Below are positions 1 through 10,113 of a stretch of 64,000 nucleotides of DNA, one piece after another; the first letter of the stretch is position 1, and every line of letters begins with the position of its first letter. The notes beneath the pieces were generated by a model. That model was not told the origin of the DNA and searched no databases. It saw nothing but the letters and a program-made list of their open reading frames with translations. Position numbers and translations under genes: made by a program. Origin of the DNA: Paenalicyclobacillus mengziensis (GTDB lineage Bacteria; Bacillota; Bacilli; Alicyclobacillales; Alicyclobacillaceae); contig NZ_CP071182.1 in NCBI RefSeq assembly GCF_017298635.1, positions 2,046,001-2,110,000 on the forward strand. Direction: 5' to 3'.

Positions 1-159
1 AGCGACAGGGCCGGGAGCGTTGGGGGAGTTCAACAGGAGACCGGCACTCACTTCCGTAGAATATCCCGTTCGAGACTTGTACAATAAAGGCAGCCTCTAC
101 TCATTTGATGCCACAATCCTGCCTTCTATTTTATTCCATCGAGAGCGAGGTGATTTAAA

Positions 160-432
160 GTGGCAGTGGAACCTGGATATGTCATGGACTGGATTGCAGC
201 CTGGATCCCGTTACTCGTCATTATCATTAGTTTTGCACTTTATTATGGATTCAAGGGTGGAACAGTCCCCACGCTTGTCGCTACTGTATTGTCTTTTGGC
301 GTGCCGTTTTTGGTCATGAAGCTCTGGTTGACCTTGAACTTCTGGCCGTGGTTGCTGCTTTACGTATTTTTAAGCTGGATAGCCTGCTGGGGGGCTAACT
401 TCGCCCTCAAGAGGCGCCCTCACCGATCCTGA
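160..432 (+). CDS. small membrane protein of unknown function
   Basis: This 90-residue protein is not one I recognise. It is almost entirely hydrophobic: a segment at about residues 12-30 and two more between about 38 and 82 can span the membrane, and it ends in a short basic tail (KRRPHRS), which suggests an inner-membrane protein with a cytoplasmic C terminus. The GTG start is chosen because an AGGTGA-type ribosome site lies 5-10 bases upstream. It stands alone, convergent with the LysM/3D gene to its right. Confidence 0.6.
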   Translation: MAVEPGYVMDWIAAWIPLLVIIISFALYYGFKGGTVPTLVATVLSFGVPFLVMKLWLTLNFWPWLLLYVFLSWIACWGANFALKRRPHRS

Positions 433-544
433 AGTCCAGAAGGGGGCCGTGTTCGGCCGTTGCTTACCACGACTTAGAATCGGCAGATGGAGACTCAGGG
501 CCGGCTGAACGGATCGGATGAGGCAAAGGACCGACGGTGAGTCC

Positions 545-1399
545 CTAGAACTGGAAATTGGGAATTGGGAACCAGCTCGGCAGGATGTACACAGGAACGT
601 TCTGGTGGACCCCAAAGTCCCGTGCAACACTCAGGTTGTTGAAAAACACGTCAATGTGATAGCCGACTATGGCTCCGCCCGTATCTTCTGCGATTCGAAA
701 TCCAACGCCTGGAATGAACAGTTTGGTGCCGTAAGGGATGATAGACGGATCGACCGCCACAGTAATCCCCTGAATCGCTCTGGCGCCGGTTGACGTCACG
801 TCATATCCCGGATCGCCGGGCACCTTGCCGGTTGACTCTGGGCCAGCAGTGTATGCGGTCAGCATGCAGGGAATCACCTCAGCACCATTCGCCACACTTG
901 CGGGGACACTACCCACGCCACTTAACGTGCTGGCCTGCGTCTGTCCCTGAAGGGGCTGCGGAGCCTCAGACGATGCTGTTGTTGCCTGAGGTGCTGCCTG
1001 AGGTGCTGCCTGAAACGTGGCCTGAGACGCCCCTTGTGCGCCGGTTTGGGTGCTATTCTCGGATGTTGGTTGGCGTGTGCCATCAGGTTGGCCAGATTCC
1101 GTACTTTCGCCTGCATCGCCTGGCAAGGCTTGATAGGTGATTGATTCTCCAGGCAGGATTAAGTTTGGATTCGTGATGTGGTTCCAGGCAATTAAATCGG
1201 ATATGCTCACTCCGAGTTTCCGCGCGATTCCCCACAGCGTGTCGCCCTGTTGAACTGTGTAGGTCTGAGTCGTCTGCAGTAATGCGGGACGCTGTTCAGC
1301 GTGTGATTTCGTTAAGGTGTTGACAGCGGCGAATGCAACGACGGGTGTCAGCAACAAGAACGTCATCACACTGAACCATGTGAGTCCTTGGCGGTGCAT
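545..1399 (-). CDS. secreted LysM and 3D-domain cell-wall protein
   Basis: The product is predicted to be exported and to act on or bind peptidoglycan. A hydrophobic signal or anchor segment (about 8-28) is followed by a LysM domain (about 47-90, with YTVQQGDTLWGIA), a Gln/Ala/Thr-rich linker (about 95-175) and a C-terminal 3D domain. The three acidic motifs of the 3D domain are visible: TSTGARA after Asp, AVDPSIIPYG and AEDTGGAIVGYHID. 3D domains resemble lytic transglycosylases of the MltA/YabE/YocH type. The start was placed at an ATG preceded by GGAGGAAGAGGAGA; an in-frame ATG 16 codons upstream has no such site. A second 3D protein without LysM is encoded near 46 kb. Confidence 0.85.
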   Translation of the reverse strand: MHRQGLTWFSVMTFLLLTPVVAFAAVNTLTKSHAEQRPALLQTTQTYTVQQGDTLWGIARKLGVSISDLIAWNHITNPNLILPGESITYQALPGDAGESTESGQPDGTRQPTSENSTQTGAQGASQATFQAAPQAAPQATTASSEAPQPLQGQTQASTLSGVGSVPASVANGAEVIPCMLTAYTAGPESTGKVPGDPGYDVTSTGARAIQGITVAVDPSIIPYGTKLFIPGVGFRIAEDTGGAIVGYHIDVFFNNLSVARDFGVHQNVPVYILPSWFPIPNFQF

Positions 1400-1496
1400 C
1401 GGTATCTCTCCTCTTCCTCCCAAATCTTGTGATGCTACAACCATCATGGCCGGAAAATTTAAGAGATATACCAGATGACACCCTGGACAGATGACA

Positions 1497-1589
1497 ACCC
1501 ACGGGGGTTTATGAGGCGTAGGATACAGAAGTATCGCTAGGATGCCGGATACCCACGTGGGTTTATGAGACGTAGGGTACAGAAGTATC
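1497..1589. repeat. two 39-bp direct repeats, period 54
   Basis: Positions 1497-1535 and 1551-1589 differ at three or four bases. Each starts with an ACCCACG(T/G)GGGT palindrome and ends in a small hairpin of the form GATACAGAAGTATC. Degenerate relatives occur near 1756-1792 and 1862-1895. No gene is evident between 1400 and 2190. Confidence 0.75.
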
Positions 1590-1881
1590 TCTGTTGTATT
1601 GGACGAGGGGGGTATATCTTTTCTGTAGGATACAACCTGATAGCTATGAGTTACACATGCCCATGGGAGGGTGAATTGTAGAGTAAGGAAGTATCCTTAA
1701 GGGGGGAACGGTAGGAGGGTATTTTAGACTCAAAAGATTACCTACAGAATTTATGATACCCGTAGGGGTACCGAGATAAGGTACAGAGGTATATCTATTG
1801 AAGGAGTGGTAGGAGAACGGAGTGGCTGTAAGATACATCTGGTATCGCTAGCGTAACTGCATACCCATATGGGTATATGGA
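1590..1881. other. non-coding stretch with degenerate repeats
   Basis: No convincing gene is visible. The stretch is rich in imperfect ATACCC...GGGTA palindromes and GGTACAGAGGTAT-like hairpins related to the 39-bp repeat. The reading frames across it are short, lack ribosome sites and have repetitive composition. Confidence 0.5.
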
Positions 1882-1965
1882 CCGTAGTAGTTACACCGTA
1901 GTAGTTACACCGTAGTAGTTACACCGTAGTAGTTACACCGTAGTAGTTACACCGTAGCAGTTACA
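1882..1965. repeat. 14-bp tandem repeat, six copies
   Basis: The unit ACCGTAGTAGTTAC is repeated six times without gaps. The last copy has a single T-to-C change. It lies downstream of the endonuclease IV gene and belongs to no reading frame I would accept. Confidence 0.95.
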
Positions 1966-2190
1966 AAGGATGTGTAAGGGAGTGGCCGCCGTGGGGACCT
2001 GGTATGGCAGGTACAACCGGCCCCTGGTCACAACAGGCCCACCCCGCCCTACCGTATTCTAAGAAACATCGCCTGTACCTTCGCGTTCCCAGCGCCTGAA
2101 GCCGAAAGTCTTGCGAGGCGAGACCGGGCATCGGTGTGGTGCGAATGTAAATAGATCCCATACGGCAGCGCCCCTCCAAGCGGCGCCTGG

Positions 2191-3159
2191 CTACTCCCCG
2201 GTCCGTCCTAAAAGGAGGTCTATCTCCGATTTGTACTTTCCGGCCGGTGTCTCGAGGATCTGCGGAATGCCGCGCATCACGTCGTGGTGCACGATGCGCC
2301 GAAGGGCCTCAAGGCCAAGTGATCCCTCGCCGATGTTCGCATGCCGGTCCTTCTTCGAATCAAACGGATTTTTTGAGTCGTTGATGTGCGCACATTTCAG
2401 CCTGTCCAGTCCAACCACATCGTCAAACTGAGTCAGGAACCCGTCGAAGTCGTTGACGACGTCGTAGCCGTAGCTGTAGTTATGGCACGTGTCGATACAT
2501 ACGCCAAGGACGTGGTTGTGCTTTACTCTTGAAATGATGTCGGCAATTTCCTCCAGGGAATTGCCTACCTTTGATCCGTCTCCAGCCATCGTCTCGAGGC
2601 AGATGGTCAACTTTTCGTCACCTGTGATGATTTGGTTGAGTCCTTCGGCGATCCGGTTGATGGCATAATCCACCCCCTCGCCGACGTGACTGCCCGGGTG
2701 CATGACGATGTAGCGAAATCCCAGGTACTCGACCCGCTTTATTTCCTCTGTCAGCACGTCGATCCCGTACTGCCAGGTGTCCTCCTTGGGACTCGCCAGG
2801 TTGACGAGGTAGGAGAGGTGGACAACCGGATCGAAAATGCCGTGTTCAGACATCAGCAAAAGAGCCTCATCACGGTTGAAATCTGTGATGGGCCTCGCTT
2901 TGCCGCCGCGGTTACTGCGCGTGTATATCATGTAGGTGTTGGCGTTATATTCGATAGTTTCATGGACCGCTGCGAGTAGACCAGTCTTTGCAATCGATAC
3001 ATTTGCCCCAAGGAGAATGGATGGGGTTTGCTTGCTCGAATCAGACACAGAATCATTTGCAGAATCAGACACGGGTTTCGCTCCTCTATCTGGACACCCG
3101 TACCAAAACATACCATCGGTAAACGGCGCATTGAGGCAGTCTGGTACATGCATGTCCAC
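2191..3159 (-). CDS. nfo: endonuclease IV (AP endonuclease)
   Basis: Endonuclease IV cleaves DNA 5' of abasic sites and removes 3' blocking groups in base excision repair, using three zinc ions. All nine metal ligands of the family can be assigned: His114 (PVVHLSYLV), His154 (VMHPGSH), Glu189 (CLETMAGDGS), Asp223 and His226 (CIDTCHNYSYG), His258 (KCAHINDSK), Asp271 and His273 (KDRHANIGEG) and Glu303 (ILETPAG). The start is a GTG preceded by TAGGAG. It gives 322 residues, with a roughly 47-residue Ser/Asp-rich N-terminal extension before the usual domain start (SILLGANVS). An ATG two codons further in is an alternative. The gene diverges from the TetR gene. Confidence 0.93.
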   Translation of the reverse strand: MDMHVPDCLNAPFTDGMFWYGCPDRGAKPVSDSANDSVSDSSKQTPSILLGANVSIAKTGLLAAVHETIEYNANTYMIYTRSNRGGKARPITDFNRDEALLLMSEHGIFDPVVHLSYLVNLASPKEDTWQYGIDVLTEEIKRVEYLGFRYIVMHPGSHVGEGVDYAINRIAEGLNQIITGDEKLTICLETMAGDGSKVGNSLEEIADIISRVKHNHVLGVCIDTCHNYSYGYDVVNDFDGFLTQFDDVVGLDRLKCAHINDSKNPFDSKKDRHANIGEGSLGLEALRRIVHHDVMRGIPQILETPAGKYKSEIDLLLGRTGE

Positions 3160-3302
3160 GTAAGATCTCCTACTCAGGATATCAGGAAATGCCGGCTGCT
3201 CAAAATTTCGAGGTCGCGGCGGCATGTCCGCGCCAGCCGCCAAACGTCGGCTGTGCAGAATCTGCAGAATCTCGAGGCTGCGACTCAAAACCTTGAAAGC
3301 TC

Positions 3303-3331
3303 TTGACGTCATCATCCCCAGCTTCTACACT
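3303..3331 (+). promoter_or_regulatory. sigma-A promoter of the TetR gene
   Basis: TTGACG (3303-3308) and TACACT (3326-3331) are separated by exactly 17 bases. This places transcription start inside the palindrome at 3335-3352 and about 35 bases before the TetR start codon. Confidence 0.75.
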
Positions 3332-3334
3332 AAT

Positions 3335-3352
3335 ACTGAGCGAGCGCTCAGT
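3335..3352. promoter_or_regulatory. TetR-family operator (perfect palindrome)
   Basis: Two perfect 8-base arms, ACTGAGCG and CGCTCAGT, are separated by AG. The site sits 4 bases after the -10 box and 22 bases before the regulator's start codon. This is where an autorepressing TetR protein would bind. Confidence 0.75.
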
Positions 3353-3373
3353 CAGGATGGGAGGAGGGCCGTC

Positions 3374-3988
3374 ATGGGCATCGAAATCGCGTCCACCGTC
3401 AAAGACCCGGAGCGGATTCGCGAACGGCGGGAACAAATTATACAGGCATCGGTGGAACTGTTCACGCAAAAGGGGTTTCACAAGACAACAACGAGAGAAA
3501 TTGCCCGGGCCAGCGGATTGTCAAACGGAGCGCTGTACGAGTACGTGAAGTCAAAAGAGGATGTGCTCTATCTGGTTTGTCGGCATATCCACCAGGAGAT
3601 CCATGAGCGGCTGGCAGACAGCCTCTCCAGCCATGAACGCGCGGTAGAGCGGTTGCGCCACGCAGTGGCGTCCTTTCTGAGCGTCATCCGCGACATGGAA
3701 GATGAAGTGCTTCTTATCTATCAAGAGAGCAAATCTCTACCTCATCACTATTTGCGCGAGGTTTTGCAGAACGAGCAAGCCATCACCGACATCTTCGTGC
3801 AGTTACTGCAAGACGGCCTCCAAGATAAATCGATTCAACTCTCTGCAGAGGACATACCCCTTGTTGCACATGACGTCATCGTGCTTGGGCAACTGTGGGC
3901 GTTCCGCAGGTGGGCATTACGTGATATGGAGTTCTCTGAATTTGTTTCCCAGCAGACTGAAATGATACTTCGAGCCTGTCGACCATAA
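3374..3988 (+). CDS. TetR/AcrR-family transcriptional regulator
   Basis: This is a 204-residue TetR-type repressor. The helix-turn-helix covers about residues 20-65, with the signature [27 protein letters not shown], and the rest is an all-helical ligand-binding domain. The ATG was chosen because GGGAGGAGG lies 6 bases upstream; translation cannot sensibly start earlier because that would cross the promoter and operator. It sits directly upstream of icmF in the same direction with a 28-base gap, so the two are probably co-transcribed. By analogy with FadR/PaaR-type regulators beside acyl-CoA genes it probably senses an acyl-CoA, which is inference. The palindrome at 3335-3352 suggests autoregulation. 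Confidence 0.88.
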   Translation: MGIEIASTVKDPERIRERREQIIQASVELFTQKGFHKTTTREIARASGLSNGALYEYVKSKEDVLYLVCRHIHQEIHERLADSLSSHERAVERLRHAVASFLSVIRDMEDEVLLIYQESKSLPHHYLREVLQNEQAITDIFVQLLQDGLQDKSIQLSAEDIPLVAHDVIVLGQLWAFRRWALRDMEFSEFVSQQTEMILRACRP

Positions 3989-4016
3989 GATTTATGCAGA
4001 GAGGAGCTTGTCGTGC

Positions 4017-7000
4017 ATGTCAATGAAAGTGAATGATAACGCTTCCACATCCAATCAAAATAAAGCGGGGGTGACAACGGTGGATGGCGTCGACGTACAA
4101 AGCGCCGCTTCTACGGTAGACCTGACGTCTACGCAGGAGACGGTGCCGTACTTTCCTTCACGGCCGATCCGTTTCGTGACCGCCTCCAGCCTGTTTGACG
4201 GACATGACGCGTCCATCAACATCATGCGGCGCATCCTGCAGGCCTCCGGTTGTGAGGTCATCCATCTTGGGCACAATCGATCGGTCGACGAGATCGTCAC
4301 CGCCGCCATCGCGGAGGACGCTGACGGCATCGCCATCAGCTCGTACCAAGGCGGCCACGTGGAATTTTTTAAATACATGGTAGACCTGCTGAAAGAGCGT
4401 GACGCCGCGCACATCCTTGTCTTCGGGGGTGGCGGGGGTGTCATTGTGCCGGATGAGATCGACAAACTTGAGGCGTACGGTGTCCACAAGATCTTCTCTC
4501 CGGACGACGGGCGAAGACTCGGACTGCAGGGGATGATTAACCACATGATCCGCTCCTGCGAAGCCGAGGCAAAGACCGCTAAAGCCACATCCTCAACCGC
4601 CGTTCCAAGCGTCGACGAACTCTCTGCTGACCGTCCAAAGCTGGTTGCACGCCTCGTGACCTTGGTTGAAGACCATTCTGGGATGCCGGAAAGTGATTAT
4701 CTGAATCTGCTGGCGCGCCTCAAGGAAAAAGCCAATCAGGCGCCTGTGCTCGGCATTACGGGCACTGGCGGCGCCGGCAAGTCGTCGCTGACAGACGAAC
4801 TCATCCGCAGGTTCCTTGTCGACTTCCCGAGCAAGCGTGTAGCTGTGTTCTCGATTGATCCGTCGCGGCAAAAGACGGGCGGGGCGCTTCTTGGTGACCG
4901 CATCCGCATGAACTCCATTCATCACAAAAACATCTACATGCGCAGTCTGGCAACACGGCATTCGAAAACGGAGTTGTCGGACGCTGTGGGAGAGGCTGTA
5001 CTCGTGGCCAAAGCTGCAGGGTTCGATTGGATTATCATCGAGACGAGCGGTATTGGCCAGGGCGACGCCGACATTGTCTCCGTCTCCGACGTGTCCCTCT
5101 ACGTGATGACGGCGGAGTACGGTGCGCCGTCCCAGCTGGAGAAGATCGACATGCTTGATTACGCCGATCTCGTTGCCATCAACAAGTTTGACCGCCGCGG
5201 CTCGGAGGATGCCTTGCGACATGTACGCAAACAAGTCCAGCGAAACCGTGAGGCATTTCACGACGCGCTTGACTCCATGCCCGTCTACGGCACAGTTGCG
5301 AGCCAGTTCAACGACCCTGGGACGAATGTGCTGTACCGGGCCGTCGTCGATGTACTCCGGAACAAGACGGGTGTCGACTGGGAAAGTCACCTGTCTGTGA
5401 CCCAGCAGTCGGAGCGGCATCCTGCGATTATTCCGGGCGAGCGCAGTCAGTACTTGCTCGATGTTGTACGGACCGTCCGCGACTATCACAAGCACGTTGA
5501 GGGGCAGGCGAAACTGGCACGGCAAGCGTATCAAGTCCACGGGACACAGAGCCAACTTTCATCGCAAAGCGGTGCAGACCAGTCGGTCGTGACCAGCGTC
5601 TTGCAAGGCCTCTACGCCGAGCTGTGGAACAAACTAGACGAGGAGAGCCGACAGACTCTTGAGACGTGGGTGGAAAAACGGGATAAGTACCGTGCAGATG
5701 AGTTTGTCACGAAAGTGCGGGATAAAGAGATCCGTACCGAACTGTACACCACGTCCTTGTCCGGCACACGAATTCCAAAGGTGGTTCTGCCGAATTACGA
5801 GGACTGGGGAGAAATTATCCGCTGGACGATGCTTGAAAATGTACCAGGTGAATTTCCCTACACCGCCGGCGTGTTTCCTTTTAAACGCACAGAGGAGGAA
5901 CCAAAGCGACAGTTTGCAGGCGAAGGCACACCAGAGCGAACGAATCGTAGGTTCCACTACCTGTCGCAAAATGACCCTGCAAAGCGTTTGTCCACAGCGT
6001 TTGACAGCGTCACGCTGTACGGCGAGGACCCAGATTACCGCCCAGACATTTACGGGAAGGTTGGGGAGAGCGGCGTCAGTATCTGTACACTCGAGGATAT
6101 GCGCAAGTTGTATCAAGGGTTTGACCTCTGTGCACCAAACACAAGTGTGTCCATGACCATCAATGGTCCGGCACCAACGATTCTGGCCATGTATTTGAAC
6201 ACGGCCATCCTGCAACAGACGGATAAGTTCAGGGCAGATACGGGACGAGAGCCGAATGAAGAAGAACGTACCACCATCTTCGAGCGGACTCTGCAGACTG
6301 TGCGCGGGACTGTTCAGGCGGATATCCTGAAGGAAGATCAGGGTCAGAATACTTGCATCTTCTCGACGGAATTTGCGCTGCGCATGATGGGAGACATTCA
6401 ACAGTATTTCATCGACCATCGTGTGCGCAATTACTATTCGGTCAGCATCAGCGGCTACCACATTGCCGAAGCAGGGGCGAACCCCATCACGCAGTTGGCG
6501 TTCACGTTGGCAAATGCCTTTACCTATGTCGAGTACTACCTGAGTCGCGGTATGAACATTGACGACTTCGCAGCGAACTTAAGCTTCTTCTTTAGCAACG
6601 GGATGGATCCGGAGTACACCGTCATCGGCCGGGTGGCACGGCGAATCTGGGCTGTGGCCATGAGATACAAATACGGTGCAAATGACCGGAGCCAGAAGCT
6701 GAAGTATCACATCCAGACGTCGGGGAGGTCGCTGCACGCTCAGGAAGTCGACTTTAACGACATTCGTACCACTCTGCAGGCCTTACTTGCCATCTACGAC
6801 AACTGCAACTCCCTGCATACAAACGCTTATGACGAGGCCATTACCACTCCGACAGAGGCGTCTGTGCGCCGGGCCATGGCCATTCAGATGATCATCAACC
6901 GCGAGTTCGGCCTCGCGAAAAACGAAAACCCGCTTCAGGGTGCGTTCATTGTCGATGAACTGACCAATCTGGTGGAGGAAGCTGTGCTTGAAGAATTCCT

Positions 7001-7412
7001 TCGTATCAATGACAGAGGCGGTGTACTTGGCGCCATGGAGACGCAGTATCAACGGAGCAAGATTCAGGAGGAGTCTCTGTATTACGAAAGCCTGAAGCAC
7101 TCTGGCAAACTGCCCATCATCGGCGTTAATACCTACATCAACCCAGATACACTCCGAGATGACTACCATGCGCCGAAACTGGAATTAGCCCGAGCGACGA
7201 AGGAAGAGAAGGAACAGCAGATTCACAATCTTGAGGAATTCCAGGATGCGCACGTACAGGAAGTGGATGAAGCGTTGCAGCGGCTGAAACAAGTCGCGCA
7301 AAGCGGTGGCAATCTGTTTGCGGAACTGATGAACACGGTTCAGGTTGCAAGCCTTGGCCAAATCACACATGCACTGTACGAAGTCGGAGGAAAATACCGG
7401 CGGAACATGTAA
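4017..7412 (+). CDS. icmF: fused isobutyryl-CoA mutase IcmF
   Basis: IcmF is a B12-dependent acyl-CoA carbon-skeleton mutase carrying its own G-protein chaperone. It interconverts isobutyryl-CoA and n-butyryl-CoA; some members also act on isovaleryl-/pivalyl-CoA. Three parts are visible: the cobalamin-binding domain (about 50-175, DGHDAS with the cobalt-ligand His63 and a GGGGG loop near 137), the MeaB-like GTPase (about 243-520, P-loop GTGGAGKSS at 249, NKFD later) and the TIM-barrel mutase domain (about 600 to the end, [19 protein letters not shown]). The length of 1131 residues is normal for the family. The start is an ATG about 10 bases after AGAGGAGC; ATG at 4023 is possible. The stop codon lies inside the first unit of a 20-copy repeat. 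No acyl-CoA dehydrogenase genes adjoin it. Confidence 0.93.
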   Translation: MSMKVNDNASTSNQNKAGVTTVDGVDVQSAASTVDLTSTQETVPYFPSRPIRFVTASSLFDGHDASINIMRRILQASGCEVIHLGHNRSVDEIVTAAIAEDADGIAISSYQGGHVEFFKYMVDLLKERDAAHILVFGGGGGVIVPDEIDKLEAYGVHKIFSPDDGRRLGLQGMINHMIRSCEAEAKTAKATSSTAVPSVDELSADRPKLVARLVTLVEDHSGMPESDYLNLLARLKEKANQAPVLGITGTGGAGKSSLTDELIRRFLVDFPSKRVAVFSIDPSRQKTGGALLGDRIRMNSIHHKNIYMRSLATRHSKTELSDAVGEAVLVAKAAGFDWIIIETSGIGQGDADIVSVSDVSLYVMTAEYGAPSQLEKIDMLDYADLVAINKFDRRGSEDALRHVRKQVQRNREAFHDALDSMPVYGTVASQFNDPGTNVLYRAVVDVLRNKTGVDWESHLSVTQQSERHPAIIPGERSQYLLDVVRTVRDYHKHVEGQAKLARQAYQVHGTQSQLSSQSGADQSVVTSVLQGLYAELWNKLDEESRQTLETWVEKRDKYRADEFVTKVRDKEIRTELYTTSLSGTRIPKVVLPNYEDWGEIIRWTMLENVPGEFPYTAGVFPFKRTEEEPKRQFAGEGTPERTNRRFHYLSQNDPAKRLSTAFDSVTLYGEDPDYRPDIYGKVGESGVSICTLEDMRKLYQGFDLCAPNTSVSMTINGPAPTILAMYLNTAILQQTDKFRADTGREPNEEERTTIFERTLQTVRGTVQADILKEDQGQNTCIFSTEFALRMMGDIQQYFIDHRVRNYYSVSISGYHIAEAGANPITQLAFTLANAFTYVEYYLSRGMNIDDFAANLSFFFSNGMDPEYTVIGRVARRIWAVAMRYKYGANDRSQKLKYHIQTSGRSLHAQEVDFNDIRTTLQALLAIYDNCNSLHTNAYDEAITTPTEASVRRAMAIQMIINREFGLAKNENPLQGAFIVDELTNLVEEAVLEEFLRINDRGGVLGAMETQYQRSKIQEESLYYESLKHSGKLPIIGVNTYINPDTLRDDYHAPKLELARATKEEKEQQIHNLEEFQDAHVQEVDEALQRLKQVAQSGGNLFAELMNTVQVASLGQITHALYEVGGKYRRNM

Positions 7413-7685
7413 GGCGAACAAGGTAAGGCGAACAAGGTAAGGCGAACAAGGTAAGGCGAACAAGGTAAGGCGAACAAGGTAAGGCGAACAAGGTAAGGCG
7501 AACAAGGTAAGGCGAACAAGGTAAGGCGAACAAGGTAAGGCGAACAAGGTAAGGCGAACAAGGTAAGGCGAACAAGGTAAGGCGAACAAGGTAAGGCGAA
7601 CAAGGTAAGGCGAACAAGGTAAGGCGAACAAGGTAAGGCGAACATGTAAGGCGAACATGTAAGGCGAACATGTAAGGCGAACAAG
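7409..7685. repeat. 20-unit minisatellite at the end of icmF
   Basis: Sixteen perfect 14-bp units (GTAAGGCGAACAAG) are followed by three 13-bp units (GTAAGGCGAACAT) and a final 14-bp unit. The icmF TAA stop is bases 2-4 of the first unit. The sequence just before it (GGAACAT) matches the end of the 13-bp variant, so the array may have grown from the gene's own last codons. The long reverse-strand frames through it are products of the repeat. Confidence 0.97.
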
Positions 7686-7851
7686 GTACCACTCCTGGCT
7701 GTCTGCATCTGGGCAGCCAGTTGTTGTTTTTCCACCACCTGGCTAAAGTCCTTTGCGGCAGAGGATGCGACTACTTTGGCTGGGTAAACTAACGGACAGC
7801 GAAATGGACACATGGTCAAATGGGGCCAACCTTCTACATGGAGGTGATGCT

Positions 7852-9183
7852 GTGGCACAAAAGCGCGCTCCACTAAGCCGACAGGCGTGGTGGCTCCTAT
7901 TCATCAGCGGACTGTTTGCGCTGTCCGTTTCCCTGTCGAATACATTTGTGAACGTGTACTTATGGAAAGTGGATAGGAATTTCGCTTCGATTGGACGCTA
8001 CAATGTCGCTGTTTATCTGTTGCAGCCGTTAATGTTCTTTGCAGCGGCCTGGCTTGCCAAACGAAAGACATCCGTGTTTACTTTTCGAATCGGCATTTTG
8101 CTTCATGCGGCGTTCTATGCGGTGACACTTTGGGGTGGGAATCGGCTGGCTGGTCATCCCATGCTTCTCGGCATGCTCATGGGTACTGCCGCAGGGTTTT
8201 ACTGGTGTTCCTTCAATGAGTTGAGCCTGCGATTTACGTCGTCTGAATCCCGAGACAGGTTTTACGGAATGAACGGTGTCGTGGGATCCGTTGCCGGCAT
8301 GGTCGCTCCACCAACTGCCGGTACACTCATTTCGTTGGAAGATAAGCTTGGGAATCTTACCGGATACCATTTAGTCTTTGGACTCTCCTTGGCGCTGTTC
8401 GTATTGGGGTCCTTTGTCAGTACACGGTTATCCCAGTCTGAGCTTGGAGAAAGATTCAACTTTCAAATCATGCTGGGTGGACTGCGTGACAAAGATTGGC
8501 GGCGTGTGTTGTTCGGGTCTACGATTTACGGCCTGCGCGAGGGCGTGTTCCTGTTTCTCATCGGGCTCCTCATGTACATTGCGACTGGCAGTGAGATGGA
8601 ACTGGGTGAATTTTTCCTGCTACAGAGCGCTCTTTCCTTCGCTTCATTTTTTATCGTGAGCCGGATGGTGCACGTTCACAACCGCAAGAAGATCCTAGGT
8701 GTTGGAGCTGTCTTACTAGCAGGTTGTGCGTTTTTGTTTCTCTTGCCGCTGCGCACGCTCACCTTGCTCTGGTACGGAGGGTTGGTGGCCATCTGTCTAC
8801 CGTGGTTTCTTGTTCCTTTGCAGGGGACCATATTTGACATCATCGGTCGCCTCGACAATGAGACGAAAGACAATGCCAGACTTGAACATATTGTCATGCG
8901 CGAAACGTTTTCCAACACGGGTCGGGTCATTGGAGTCAGCGCATTTCTTGTCTGGATTGGTCTCGACCGTTCAGGGAAGAGCATCCCCTATCTGGCGTTT
9001 TGCATTGGTCTTGTGCAACTCGGTACTTGGTGGGTCATTCACCGTGTGAAAATGACACAGAAGCAGACACGGGAGTCGAGCTACACCGAGGGACCGGTAA
9101 GGGATGGGGATGGGGAGGTTCGCAGCGATGACGCTGCTGAAAGGGGAGTCGGACTGGTCGGTGCCCGTCGCAAGGCGAGATGA
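7852..9183 (+). CDS. MFS transporter
   Basis: This is a 443-residue major facilitator superfamily permease with about twelve hydrophobic segments from residue 15 to about 400 and a hydrophilic Glu/Arg-rich tail. The substrate cannot be told from sequence. GTG at 7852 is the preferred start because GGAGGTGAT lies 3-12 bases before it and the first membrane helix begins soon after; upstream in-frame ATG codons have no ribosome site. It follows the icmF minisatellite in the same direction, 440 bases after the icmF stop, and need not be co-transcribed. Weak resemblance to multidrug-type permeases is the only functional hint. Confidence 0.85.
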   Translation: MAQKRAPLSRQAWWLLFISGLFALSVSLSNTFVNVYLWKVDRNFASIGRYNVAVYLLQPLMFFAAAWLAKRKTSVFTFRIGILLHAAFYAVTLWGGNRLAGHPMLLGMLMGTAAGFYWCSFNELSLRFTSSESRDRFYGMNGVVGSVAGMVAPPTAGTLISLEDKLGNLTGYHLVFGLSLALFVLGSFVSTRLSQSELGERFNFQIMLGGLRDKDWRRVLFGSTIYGLREGVFLFLIGLLMYIATGSEMELGEFFLLQSALSFASFFIVSRMVHVHNRKKILGVGAVLLAGCAFLFLLPLRTLTLLWYGGLVAICLPWFLVPLQGTIFDIIGRLDNETKDNARLEHIVMRETFSNTGRVIGVSAFLVWIGLDRSGKSIPYLAFCIGLVQLGTWWVIHRVKMTQKQTRESSYTEGPVRDGDGEVRSDDAAERGVGLVGARRKAR

Positions 9184-9345
9184 CCACGGGTGGTAAGGCG
9201 CGATAGCCCCACGACGTGGTGAATTCTGGCATGCTGGTACGGTGGCAACCGACTTCTGGCACGGTGGCGTGCCGACTTCACTTCTGGCATAGGGCATGGG
9301 CGCGGGGCCTCACGCACAGGTCTCTCAATACCAATGATTAAAATA

Positions 9346-9369
9346 AGGGAAACCCCTCGGGGTTTCCCT
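9346..9369 (-). terminator. terminator of the ferredoxin gene
   Basis: An 11-bp perfect stem (AGGGAAACCCC / GGGGTTTCCCT) has a two-base loop. Read on the minus strand it is followed by TATTTTAAT. It lies 48 bases past the ferredoxin stop codon. Confidence 0.8.
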
Positions 9370-9416
9370 CTGTCCGTCTGTTGAAAAGTTCAAATACGCT
9401 CAAACGTAGAAGTAAA

Positions 9417-9653
9417 TTACTTCTGGAAGAATTCGCGGTTTTTCGCGATGAAGGACTTTTCCTCATCAGGTACAAAGTCCTCTTGGAAAATAGCGGATAC
9501 TGGGCAAACAGCTTCGCAAGCACCGCAGTCGATGCAGGTATCCGGGTCGATGTAGTATTGGTCTTCTCCCTCGTGGATGCAATCCACTGGGCATGTCTCG
9601 ACGCAATCTGCTGCTTTCTCGTCGATACACGGAGATGTGATGACGAATGCCAC
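9417..9653 (-). CDS. fdxA: 7Fe/8Fe bacterial ferredoxin
   Basis: This is a 78-residue low-potential electron carrier. Eight cysteines are present. C9, C17 and C50 correspond to the [3Fe-4S] set and C21, C40, C43 and C46 to the [4Fe-4S] set of Bacillus-type 7Fe ferredoxins, with C25 extra. The N terminus AFVITSPCI and the acidic C-terminal half are typical. It starts at GTG, 5 bases after AGAGGAGGAGAG. It has its own promoter and terminator. The KorA/KorB oxidoreductase at 42-45 kb needs such a carrier, a plausible but unproven partnership. Confidence 0.93.
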   Translation of the reverse strand: MAFVITSPCIDEKAADCVETCPVDCIHEGEDQYYIDPDTCIDCGACEAVCPVSAIFQEDFVPDEEKSFIAKNREFFQK

Positions 9654-9702
9654 GATTCTCTCCTCCTCTAGCGATTAGAGATGTACTTCAAACACTAGAA
9701 TC

Positions 9703-9731
9703 ATGATATACCAGCACTTACATGTTTTCAA
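9703..9731 (-). promoter_or_regulatory. promoter of the ferredoxin gene
   Basis: On the minus strand TTGAAA and TATCAT are separated by 17 bases, giving a leader of roughly 45 bases before the GTG start. Confidence 0.65.
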
Positions 9732-10113
9732 CACTGCTGCAGTTACAATTCGTAAAGCTGTCACTTAATTGCAGAAGGTTTCTAGACGACCGAGAACGGA
9801 CAACATCAACTCCTGTCTGTCTTTAGGGGACGTTGGGTGCTAGAGTGCATGGAACATAATCCCATGCCAATGTGAACAAGCGCTGTCATGGCAGCACCTG
9901 CGACAATGGAAAACCCCTATCTGTACCTACGGGCGTGCGTCACACCTGATGCTGGTCGTGAATAAGATAATCGTAGATACACAGTGAAGTCCCTGGATTC
10001 TAGACGCTGCAAACGGGGAGGGTTTTCACAAACAACGCGGGGATGCAGCAGGTTTACTTGGTCCTCTGCAAGACCGAGCTGAAACCACCCGCAACAAGGG
10101 TGTTGACATAGAC
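9732..10113. other. intergenic stretch without recognisable gene
   Basis: I see no gene with a ribosome site here. Short frames exist on both strands but have no coding character. The only structure is the inverted repeat at its right end. Confidence 0.4.

Noticed and set aside
7185..7873. Three long reverse-strand frames rich in [12 protein letters not shown] repeats
   Set aside because: They arise from reading the 14-bp minisatellite; a unit length not divisible by three gives the same repeated peptide in all frames, and no ribosome site precedes them.
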